Shown: positions 7,797 to 15,745 of the stretch, piece after piece
Position numbering within the stretch: the first letter of the stretch is position 1
Layout: every line of letters starts with the position of its first letter
Assembly: GCA_963733065.1 (NCBI GenBank)
Contig: CAVTBT010000001.1
Location: 124,001-188,000 of the forward strand
DNA length: 64,000 bases
Origin: CAVTBT01 sp963733065
Lineage (GTDB): Bacteria; Actinomycetota; Thermoleophilia; Gaiellales; Gaiellaceae
Reading direction: 5' to 3'
Program-made: the position numbers and the translations under genes
Notes under the pieces: model-generated
What the model was told of the DNA's origin: nothing
Seen by the model: the letters and a program-made list of their open reading frames with translations, nothing else
Databases searched by the model: none

Positions 7797-9875
7797 CTAG
7801 GCGAGACGCGAACGGGACCGCAGCAGGAACAGCTCGTCGAGCTCGGCGAACGGCACGCGTTCGCGGCGCTGCAGTCGTGCGAGCACGTCGTGGAGCACCT
7901 GCTCGCGCGGGTTGACGAGCAGTGCCCGCCGCACGCGCTGCTCGGCGCTCGGCCAGGCGCCCGCGTGGGCGTCGAGCAGCGCCAGCTCGAGCTCGGCGTA
8001 CCAGCTCGCGGGGTTGCGCTCGAGGGCGCGCTCGAATGACAGGCGCATGCGGTCGAGGTCGCCGCGGCGGGCGGCGATCGCCCCGGCGTAGAGGTCCGGC
8101 CTCTCGCTGAGTGCGTTCAGCCGGCGGGCGTCGTCGAGCCGTGCGTAGGCGCCGGCCGGATCGGTGCGCCACGTCCGGAGCGCCTGCGCGACGTCGCGGG
8201 CGGCGAGCCACGGCAGGACGAGCGACACGCACGCGGCTACGGCGACGACCGCTCCCAGGCCGGCAGCGCCCACCACCAGCGGCCTCGGTGTCGCGGCGGC
8301 CTCGCGGGCCGCGGCGACCGGCGCGCGGCGCTCGCCGACCGCGGCGGCCAGGCCGAGGAAGGCGATCGCGGGGGCGCCGAGCCCGGGGATCTCCCAGAAC
8401 CAGTCGACCGACCCGTGCACCAGCCAGTAGACGCACACGACGAGGGCGCCCGCGGCCAGCGCGCGGGTCTCGCGGTCGCGGCGGCGCGGAGCGAAGAGCG
8501 CAGCCGCGCCGGCGGCCAGCAGGGCGCCGCCGAGCAGCGCGGCACCCACGACGCCGAGCTGCATCAGCACGCCGACCTCCAGGCTGTGCGGGTACTTCGG
8601 CTCCTCCGGGCTGCGGCGGTCCCGAAGGTAGTCCGTCGCGAAGTTGTCCGCGCCCACGCCGTGCAGAGGTTGGTCGGCGAAGCGCTCCATACCCACAGAC
8701 CAGAAGTCCCAGCGGTTGCTGCCGAGGCCGGAGGCGAAGTTCGACGCGCCGGTCTTCGGCTCCGCGATCGACGTGAAGTCGTCCCAGCCGTTGCCGACGC
8801 GCTCACGGACGTCCACCGACCGCTCGACGACGAGACCACCGGCGAGGAGCACGACGGCGGCGCCGATCGCGAGACCGCGGCCGAGCCACGTCGCCGTGCG
8901 CGGCGCGAGCTCGACGCGCCGGTCGACGAACCCCCAGGCGAGGCCGATCGCGGCGGCCACGGCCGAGGTGGCCACGATCCATCGTGCCGCCGGCGCGACG
9001 GCGTCCTCGATGCCGGAACCGGCCTCGGCCGCCGGGTAGACGTCGAGCAGCCGGTTCCAGCCGAGCGCGATGGCGCCGAGCGGTACTGCCAGCGCCGCTG
9101 CGAGCCGCACGCGGCCCGGCACGATCGCGAGCGCGACGAGCGCCGTGAGCGGCACCGCCACGAGCGCGGCGCGGCTCTGGGCGAGCAGCGCGGTACCCGC
9201 CAGCAGCGTCGCCGCAGCGAGCAAGGCGCTGCGGAGTAGCGGGTTGACGTCCCGCCGCGGCGCCACCACGAGCGCGGCCCACATGCCCGTGAGGAACAGC
9301 GCGGCGGTCGAGTTGACGTAGCCCGTCGGGTACATCAGCCGGCCGCCGCTGAAGAGATCCGGATCCGGGGAGTCCGCGATCTTCCAGAGCGTCGCCGCGG
9401 CGACGGCGGCGATGCCGAGCGCGTACCCGGCGACGGCCAGCCGCGCCGACTGCAGGGTCCACGGCAGCACCGCGAACAGTGCGAACACGACGAGGTAGAG
9501 CAGCGTGCGGTTCGCGCCGTTCCACGCCTCGCCCGGGAGCTCCGCCCACGCGATCGAGAGGAAGCTCCACAGGGTGAACGCGGCCAGCAGGCCGAGCGCG
9601 AGCAGGGTCAACCGGCCGGGGAGCGCCGTCCGGCGCAGCCCGACGAGCGTCGCGGCGAGCAGGCCGACGAGAAAGAGCGTCCCCGGCAGCCAGCGTGTGA
9701 GGTCGTAGCCGCCGCCGAGATGGCCCCAGAGCACGAACATGCCGAGCGCGAGGCCGGCCGGCAGGAGCGCGGCGGCAGGATGGTCGGCGACGGCGCCTCG
9801 GCGGGGGTGCTGCTCCGCTTCGATCTCTCTGCGGTCGTCGTGCGCCGCCTCCGACGCGACAGCGGGGTCGCTCAA
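7797..9875 (-). CDS. O-antigen ligase/polymerase-family membrane protein with C-terminal TPR-like tail
   Basis: The protein has about 692 residues. Some twelve hydrophobic segments span residues 30-520. A large external loop contains the Wzy/WaaL-type motif region (SVGMERFADQPLHGVGADNF and HSLEVGVLMQLG). About 150 C-terminal residues form helical repeats (RPDLYAGAIAARRGDLDRM) that read as TPRs. The family joins or polymerises lipid-linked glycans on the outer face of the membrane. A TTG at 9875 overlaps the sortase stop (TTGA), which suggests coupled translation; no better start precedes the first membrane segment. It sits between the sortase and its LPFTG substrate. Confidence 0.8.
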   Translation of the reverse strand: MSDPAVASEAAHDDRREIEAEQHPRRGAVADHPAAALLPAGLALGMFVLWGHLGGGYDLTRWLPGTLFLVGLLAATLVGLRRTALPGRLTLLALGLLAAFTLWSFLSIAWAELPGEAWNGANRTLLYLVVFALFAVLPWTLQSARLAVAGYALGIAAVAAATLWKIADSPDPDLFSGGRLMYPTGYVNSTAALFLTGMWAALVVAPRRDVNPLLRSALLAAATLLAGTALLAQSRAALVAVPLTALVALAIVPGRVRLAAALAVPLGAIALGWNRLLDVYPAAEAGSGIEDAVAPAARWIVATSAVAAAIGLAWGFVDRRVELAPRTATWLGRGLAIGAAVVLLAGGLVVERSVDVRERVGNGWDDFTSIAEPKTGASNFASGLGSNRWDFWSVGMERFADQPLHGVGADNFATDYLRDRRSPEEPKYPHSLEVGVLMQLGVVGAALLGGALLAAGAAALFAPRRRDRETRALAAGALVVCVYWLVHGSVDWFWEIPGLGAPAIAFLGLAAAVGERRAPVAAAREAAATPRPLVVGAAGLGAVVAVAACVSLVLPWLAARDVAQALRTWRTDPAGAYARLDDARRLNALSERPDLYAGAIAARRGDLDRMRLSFERALERNPASWYAELELALLDAHAGAWPSAEQRVRRALLVNPREQVLHDVLARLQRRERVPFAELDELFLLRSRSRLA

Positions 9876-10573
9876 GCGCTGGCCGCCGAGGGACGGGCGC
9901 GGTTCCGGACGACCGTGCGCGGACGGGCGTAGACGATGTAGCGCTCGGTGGCGAAGAAGCGCGGGTGACACGCCTGCAGCGCGAGCACCTCGTGCCCGGG
10001 CGAGCGGAGCACGGAGAGATCGGTCGCCTTCACGATCCGGTGCCCGGTGACGACGTAGTCGAAGCGGCCGTACGGGAGCTCGAGCCGGACCGAGTCGCCC
10101 TTGCGCAGCCGGTCGATGTCGCCGAACGGCGCCCCGTACGTCGTCCGGTGCCCGGCGATGTAGACGAGCTTGCCCTGGCCGGGGAGGGACGTCCGGCCGT
10201 CGAGGCCCGGCCCCTTCCGCAGCGAGCCGGTGTCGGTGCCCTTCACCACGATCACGCGGAGGCCGAGGCGGTCGATCGTGAGGCGCGCCACCGGATCTCC
10301 CGCGTCCGTCGTCCGCCAGAACCGTCCCGCGAGCGTGGGTACGGCGGCGGCACGGGGCGGCGGCGGCTCGCCTGCCGGCGCGGTGACCCGGCCCGGTGCA
10401 GGCGCGCGGAGGGCCTGGTCGAACGACGAGGACAGCTGACGTTGCTCCCACCGGGTGTAGGCACCCGTGAGAGGGTCGCCCCATTGCCAGACGACCACTG
10501 CCCAAACGAGCAGGAGCGCGCCCGCCAGCATCATGAGGGTCGAAGAGATCCGCAGAGTACGCCTGAGCGTCAT
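9872..10573 (-). CDS. class E-type sortase
   Basis: The 233-residue protein has one N-terminal membrane segment (about residues 11-30) and a sortase fold. Catalytic residues are readable: His in VYIAGHRTTYGAPF, Cys in LALQACHPRF, and Arg in TERYIVYARPR. Sortases cut LPXTG-like signals and transfer the protein to peptidoglycan at the cell surface. The region between the membrane segment and the domain is Pro/Ala-rich. The gene starts the leftward group, and its stop overlaps the next start by 4 nt. The promoter at 10595-10622 and a GGAG 5 nt before the ATG at 10573 support this start. Confidence 0.9.
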   Translation of the reverse strand: MTLRRTLRISSTLMMLAGALLLVWAVVVWQWGDPLTGAYTRWEQRQLSSSFDQALRAPAPGRVTAPAGEPPPPRAAAVPTLAGRFWRTTDAGDPVARLTIDRLGLRVIVVKGTDTGSLRKGPGLDGRTSLPGQGKLVYIAGHRTTYGAPFGDIDRLRKGDSVRLELPYGRFDYVVTGHRIVKATDLSVLRSPGHEVLALQACHPRFFATERYIVYARPRTVVRNRARPSAASA

Positions 10574-10594
10574 GGCAGCTCCAGCAACTCTCTG

Positions 10595-10622
10595 ATGATA
10601 GGCGGCACGTTCGGACTGTCTA
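10595..10622 (-). promoter_or_regulatory. promoter of the sortase-ligase unit
   Basis: On the minus strand TAGACA (10617-10622) and TATCAT (10595-10600) are separated by 16 nt and lie about 22 nt upstream of the sortase ATG. It overlaps the start codon proposed for the divergent gene, so the two may compete. Confidence 0.5.
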
Positions 10623-12012
10623 CGGGCGTCGAGCCTGCGCCGGAGTCCGACGAGGGTCCCACAGCGTACGGCCTACTTCACGAGCTGGGGCAGGCGGCTG
10701 TCGTCGCGTCGATCGAGGACCTCGCGACGGCGCGCGCGGCGGACGTCGTCGTCGCGCACGTTGGAGGAGACGCGGGCCGTGCGGTGCAAGGCCTGGAGGA
10801 GGTGCTCCGGCCCGGGGCGCTGGGCGTGCTCGTCACGGGGCCCGGCTCACGTCTTCGCGTGCGGAGGGCGCTCGCCGCGACGCGGCTCGTCCGCCACGCG
10901 GAGCTGCTGCCGCGCCCGGATGCGACGCGTCCCGTGCGGCTCGTCGCCGTCGATCGCGACGTCCTCGCCGCCGGCCTGCGCGTCGCCGGGCGATCCGGGC
11001 GCCTGCTCGAGGCGCTCGTCGGCGGCGTGCCGGGCGCGTGGGCGGTCGCACGCCTGCAGCCCACGGCGCTCGTCGTCGGCCACGGCCGCGAGGCCGGCTT
11101 CGGTGTCTGGCTTCAGGCGCTCGTGCCCGCTGCCGATCCTCGTCGCGTGATCGTGGAGCACAGCCGCGGCGGTGGCGGCGTGGTCGCCGTCTGGCCGCAG
11201 CATGGGACTCGGCCGGAGGCCTACGTGAAGCTCGGCGCCGTCGACCTCGAGGCTGACGCGCTCGAACGGCTCGCCCCCGCGGCAGCCGAGGCGGGCGCGG
11301 TGGTGCCTCGTATCGTCGGCCGGTCGAGCGGCGCCCTGGCGACGAGCACCGTCGCCGGCGTGCGTGCCGCCGATCTGGTCGCCGCGCATCCCGAACGGCT
11401 CCGCGAGACGGTCGGGCTGGTCGTCTCCTGGCTGGAGCGCTGGCAGCACCGCACCGCCTCCGTGCGCCCCTGGAGCGCGGCCGACACGGAGCGCCACCTG
11501 TGGCGCCCGCTCGGCCGTTCTCGACGGCCTCGTCGAGCCGTCCTACCGAACGTGGCTCGGCGATCGCGTCGCGGCGCTCGCGGGCGAGCGACACGCTCTT
11601 CGCACCGTCCCACGGCGACCTCACGCTTGCCAACGTCGTCCTCGACGGCGGGTCGGTCGGCGTCGTCGACTGGGAGGAGGCCTCCGCAGAGTCGCCCCAG
11701 CTCGTCGACCTGCCGTACCTGCTGGCGGACGCCGTCGCCGCTCGCGACGGCTACCGCAACCGGCTCGCCGCCTTCGAGGCCGTCTTCACGCCGGGCGCCG
11801 GCCCGGACGCCGAGCTGGCGGCGCCGCTGCGCGCGCGCGCCGCGTCCGGCACCGGCACGACCGCAGCGCTCTCGGTCGCCTTCCACGCCTGCTGGCTGCA
11901 CCACGCCGCGAACGACGTCCTGCGCGACGTCCCCGAGCGGCCGTTCGTCGCCATCGCGGCAGCCGTCGCAGCCGATCCGGCCCGCTACGACCCGTTCGCC
12001 GACGCGACGTGA
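10595..12012 (+). CDS. phosphotransferase (APH-like) protein with an N-terminal methyltransferase-like part; two frame breaks
   Basis: The span is 3n+2 long and reads as one protein of about 472 residues if one extra base is removed near 11513 and another near 11590. The N-terminal part (GLEEVLRPGALGVLVTGPG) resembles the end of a SAM-dependent methyltransferase fold, but no clear SAM motif I remains. The C-terminal part has the aminoglycoside-phosphotransferase motif SHGDLTLANVVLDGG followed by VVDWEEAS, where His/Asp/Asn and the second Asp are the kinase catalytic and metal residues. It probably phosphorylates a small molecule or sugar in the polysaccharide locus. Its TGA overlaps the next GTG. 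ATG 10595 lies only 21 nt from the divergent sortase start, so the true start could be downstream. The breaks are probably sequence errors. Confidence 0.65.
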
Positions 12013-14264
12013 GCAGCCCCGACCGCCTGCGGGTGCTCGTCGTGGCGCCGTTCGCGCCGCGCATCGCCGCCACCGACGGCGGTAGCCGTGTGATGGGCGA
12101 GCTCGTCACCCGGCTCGCGGAGCGGTACGAGCTCGCGATCCTCCACCTCCGGGAGGCGGGGAACCCCGGGGTCGACGACGCCGTGCGCGCCGCGTGCACG
12201 TTCGTCGAGGAGCATCCCGTGCCGGTGCGAGGCCGTCTCGGGCGCGGCACGGTCGCGCTCACGGGGCTCGCCGTCGGCAGGCCGCGCTGGGCCAGCCATC
12301 TGTCCGCTCCCGGCTTCGCCCGGCGGCTGCAAACGCTCGTCGACCAGTGGCGGCCCGACCTCGTGCAGGTGGAGTTCGGGGTCATCGGCGGCTGTCTGCC
12401 GACATTGCGAAAGCCCCGGCCGCCCGTCGTGCTCGTCGAGCATGATCCGGGCATGGTCACGGCGGCGGAGCAGCACGGCACCCATCCGGGACGAGGCTGG
12501 CGGCGCGCGGTGTCGCGCGCGGACGTCGCAGCCTGGCGACGCCACGAGCGGCGCGTACTCGGCGCGGTGGACGCCGTCGTCGTCTTCACGGAGGAGGATC
12601 GGGAGACCGTGGCGCTCGCGGCTCCGCGCGGGCTGCCGGTGGAGACGATCCCGTTCGGGATCTCGCCCCTACCGGAGGCCGGAGCCGTGGCGGAACGAGA
12701 CGACACGGTGCTGTTCGTCGGCAGCTTCGTGCACCCGCCGAACGTCGACGCTGCCATGCGGCTCGTCCAGGGCATTCAACCCCTGCTGCTCGCGCTCCGC
12801 CCGGAGGCCCGGCTCGTCATCGTCGGTGAGCGGCCGCCGGCGGAGCTTCGCGCGGCCGCCGGCCCGTCCGTCGAGATCGCCGGACGCGTGCCGTCGGTGG
12901 AGCCGTACCTGGCCGAGGCCGCTGTCGTCGCCGTCCCGGTCCGGCTCGGGGGCGGCATGCGCGTGAAGATGCACGAGGCGTTCGCGGCCGGGAAGGCGGT
13001 CGTCAGCTCCGCACGGGCACTCGCAGGCATGGAGGTCCGCGACGGCGTGCACGTCGTCGTCGCCGAGTCGGACGAGGAGTTCGCCGCCCGCACGGCCGAG
13101 CTGCTGGCCGACCCGGCTCGCCGGCACGCCATCGGACGCGCCGCCGGCGCGTGGGCGGCGGAGCATCTCGGCTGGGACGCGACGCTCGACCGGTACGCAT
13201 CGCTCTATGCCCGCCTCGGCCGGCGGGCGCGGCAGCCGGAGGAGGTCGGCGCCGCCGCGACGGGAGTGACCGCTGCGTGGAGCGGGGAGGCAGCGGACCT
13301 GCGCGCGCCCCTCGTCTCCATCTGCATCCCCGCCTACAACGCCGAGCGCTGGATCGGCGAGGCCGTCTCGTCCGCTCTTGCCCAGACGCTCGAGGACACC
13401 GAGGTGGTGGTCGTCGACAACGCCTCGACCGACGACACCGTCGAGCTCGTCCGCTCGTTCGACGATCCGCGGCTCCGCGTCGTCGTCAACGCGACGAACG
13501 TCGGCCCCGTCCGCAACTTCAACCGCTGCGTGGCGCTCGCGCGCGGGCGCTACGTCAAGTACCTGCACGCCGACGACGTGCTCTACCCCGCCTGCTGCGC
13601 CAGCATGGCCGAGCTGCTCGACGCGTCCCCGAACGTCGGGCTCGTGTTCGCGCCGCGGGACGTCCTGCTCGAGCACCCGGACGACCCCGCCGAGCAGGCC
13701 TGGCGCGAGCGGTACGGCGTGCTGCACGAGCCCTTCTCGTCGCTCGAGCGGGTCAATGACGGCAGGCGCCTCTTCCGGGAGTGGCTCGACGTCGGCGTCC
13801 ACGAGAACCTCGTCGGCGAGCCGACTGCCGTGCTCGTGCGCCGCGACTGCTTCGAGCGCCTCGGCGGGTTCAACCCGGACCTGTGGCAGCTCGTCGACGT
13901 CGAGATGTGGCTGCGGATCCTGCTCCACTACGACGCCGGCTTCGTCCCCGAGCCGCTATGCGCCTATCGCCACCACGAGTCGTCCAGCACCGCCGGCGTC
14001 GCGCGGAGCTCGGTCGACTGGCTGGACGACCTGTGGGTGCTCGAGCGGCTGCTCTGCGAGCGCCTGACCGCCGACGAGCGCCACGCAGTCCTGGCACAGC
14101 GGCGCACACAGATGCGCCGCGCCTTCCGTGCGCAGGCCGGGCGGATCGTTCGCGGCGATCGCCGCCTCGACCAGCTCGCGGCCTGGGGCCGCTACCGGAT
14201 CTCGCGACCGGGCAGGCGCGGGCCGAGCTTCTTCCAGCCGGTGCCGCCGCCCCCGTTGCCCTAG
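12009..14264 (+). CDS. bifunctional glycosyltransferase: GT4 domain fused to GT2 domain
   Basis: The gene codes for 751 residues in a single open frame. Residues 1 to about 405 are a GT4-type (GT-B) transferase: it begins VLVVAPFAPR, has DLVQVEFGVIGG and LFVGSFVHPPNVDA, and the donor-site region LGGGMRVKMHEAFAAGKAVV. After a short linker, residues from about 425 are a GT2 (GT-A) transferase, with VSICIPAYNAERWIGEAVS, VVVDNASTDDT and KYLHADDVLYP carrying the Asp pair for metal/nucleotide binding. It could add two successive sugars to the lipid-linked repeat unit in the cytoplasm. The GTG at 12009 overlaps the previous TGA (GTGA). The fusion has no frame break and so looks natural. Confidence 0.9.
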   Translation: MSSPDRLRVLVVAPFAPRIAATDGGSRVMGELVTRLAERYELAILHLREAGNPGVDDAVRAACTFVEEHPVPVRGRLGRGTVALTGLAVGRPRWASHLSAPGFARRLQTLVDQWRPDLVQVEFGVIGGCLPTLRKPRPPVVLVEHDPGMVTAAEQHGTHPGRGWRRAVSRADVAAWRRHERRVLGAVDAVVVFTEEDRETVALAAPRGLPVETIPFGISPLPEAGAVAERDDTVLFVGSFVHPPNVDAAMRLVQGIQPLLLALRPEARLVIVGERPPAELRAAAGPSVEIAGRVPSVEPYLAEAAVVAVPVRLGGGMRVKMHEAFAAGKAVVSSARALAGMEVRDGVHVVVAESDEEFAARTAELLADPARRHAIGRAAGAWAAEHLGWDATLDRYASLYARLGRRARQPEEVGAAATGVTAAWSGEAADLRAPLVSICIPAYNAERWIGEAVSSALAQTLEDTEVVVVDNASTDDTVELVRSFDDPRLRVVVNATNVGPVRNFNRCVALARGRYVKYLHADDVLYPACCASMAELLDASPNVGLVFAPRDVLLEHPDDPAEQAWRERYGVLHEPFSSLERVNDGRRLFREWLDVGVHENLVGEPTAVLVRRDCFERLGGFNPDLWQLVDVEMWLRILLHYDAGFVPEPLCAYRHHESSSTAGVARSSVDWLDDLWVLERLLCERLTADERHAVLAQRRTQMRRAFRAQAGRIVRGDRRLDQLAAWGRYRISRPGRRGPSFFQPVPPPPLP

Positions 14265-14270
14265 CCGGCG

Positions 14271-15680
14271 CTACGCGGCAGCCTGGCCCGGCCGGAGAGC
14301 GCCGCGGAGCGAGCCGACGTAGTCGCCGAGCTCACGCCGCTGACGCGGCAGGGCGATGACGACGACGAGCGGGACGAGCAGCAGCAGGCGCCACGGCAGC
14401 GGCACGAACGGGGCCGCGAGCGGGGGCAGGAAGCCGACGAGCCACGGGCCGAGCCGCCGGTAGTCGATCTCGAAGCCGCGCACGGAGCGGTACAGGAAGA
14501 TCAGCGCGAGGTACGAGCACACTTCGCCGACGCCGTACCCGATCGGATCGTCGAGCACCTCCAGCGCGATCGCGCCGGCGACCACGAACAGCACGACGTT
14601 GAGTGCGTTGAAGACCGCCACCTCGGCATTCCGGCCGAGCACGTACAGCAGCGACCACTGCATGCTGAAGATCGCGAAGGCGAAGCCGCCGAGCGCGATG
14701 AAGGGGAACACCTCGGCGGTCGGCTGCCACTCGTCCCCGAGCACGGCCGGCACGAGCGGGTCGGCGACGAGCGCGAAGCCGGCCAGGAACGGCCCGACGG
14801 CGAGCAGCTGCAGCAGCATCCCCTCCGAGACCGACCGGCGCAGACGCTCCGCGTCGTCCGCGATCTTCGCGAGCGCGGACACCGATACCCGATACGTGGC
14901 GTTGACGACGAAGCGCAGCATGTCTCCCACCCGGATGGCGAGCGCCACGTAGCCCACCGCCGCGGGCCCGAGCGCGCTACCGACGAGGAACGGGTTGATG
15001 AGCAGGCGCAGCTCCCAGACGACGCCCGAGGCGGTGAAGGACGCGCCGTACCGTCCGAGCTCGCGGAGGTCGGCCCGGTCGAGGGCCGGGCGCAGCGGCC
15101 GCCGCGCAGCCGCGAGCGCACCGACGAGCATGAAGAGCTGGGAGCCCACGTACGCCACCACCGGCGCCCAGACGCTGGCGTCGAGGACGGCGATGGTCAC
15201 GGCGGCCGCGTAGAACAGCACGTTCTGGCCGAGCTCCAGCATGGCGACCGGCCGGTACCTCAGATCGCGCTCGAGCGATGCGAGCGCGGGGGCGAGGACG
15301 AGGGACATGGGGGCGGCCAGCAGGAGCACCTGGAACGGCCGCACGAACTCGTCCCCCATCAGCCCGCCGATCACGAACGGCGCCGCGAGGATGCCGGCGC
15401 CCGCGAGCACGAGCCCGTTCAGCAGCATCAGCGTGGATGCCGTGCGGTACAGCCGCTCGTCCGGCGGCTCGCTGCGTCGGATGATGAACGTGTCGACGCC
15501 GAAGCGGCCGACGATCACGAGGAAGATCACGATCGCGAGGCCGCCGGCGTAGCGGCCGTACTCGTCCGGCCCGATCAGACGCGTGACGATGATGACGCCG
15601 GCGAGCGAGACACCCAGCGTCACCACCTGGCGGATCGCCAGGTACGCGGTGCCTTTGAGGACGTCGTCCCGCAGCGCCAT
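14271..15680 (-). CDS. polysaccharide flippase (Wzx/MurJ-like MOP family)
   Basis: The 469-residue protein is hydrophobic with about 12-14 predicted membrane helices. It starts LKGTAYLAIRQVVTLGVSLAG and continues VTRLIGPDEYGRYA, the typical N-terminus of oligosaccharide flippases of the PST/MOP family. It would carry the undecaprenyl-linked repeat unit from the cytoplasmic to the outer face of the membrane. It is convergent with the GT4-GT2 gene (6 nt apart). TAGGCT ends 6 nt before the ATG at 15680, fitting a leaderless transcript. Confidence 0.92.
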   Translation of the reverse strand: MALRDDVLKGTAYLAIRQVVTLGVSLAGVIIVTRLIGPDEYGRYAGGLAIVIFLVIVGRFGVDTFIIRRSEPPDERLYRTASTLMLLNGLVLAGAGILAAPFVIGGLMGDEFVRPFQVLLLAAPMSLVLAPALASLERDLRYRPVAMLELGQNVLFYAAAVTIAVLDASVWAPVVAYVGSQLFMLVGALAAARRPLRPALDRADLRELGRYGASFTASGVVWELRLLINPFLVGSALGPAAVGYVALAIRVGDMLRFVVNATYRVSVSALAKIADDAERLRRSVSEGMLLQLLAVGPFLAGFALVADPLVPAVLGDEWQPTAEVFPFIALGGFAFAIFSMQWSLLYVLGRNAEVAVFNALNVVLFVVAGAIALEVLDDPIGYGVGEVCSYLALIFLYRSVRGFEIDYRRLGPWLVGFLPPLAAPFVPLPWRLLLLVPLVVVIALPRQRRELGDYVGSLRGALRPGQAAA

Positions 15681-15686
15681 GGCCGG

Positions 15687-15692
15687 AGCCTA
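15687..15692 (-). promoter_or_regulatory. -10-like TAGGCT, leaderless layout
   Basis: TAGGCT on the minus strand lies 6 nt before the flippase ATG at 15680. Confidence 0.45.
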
Positions 15693-15745
15693 GAGGTCGA
15701 TCTGGAGGGAGCAGGCCCGCCCGGACGCGGCGCCGCCCAGGCGGC

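Noticed and set aside
11364..11999. A continuous frame joining the phosphotransferase region to the GT4-GT2 gene
   Set aside because: This stretch is out-of-frame translation of the phosphotransferase; the GTG at 12009 overlapping TGA is the natural start.
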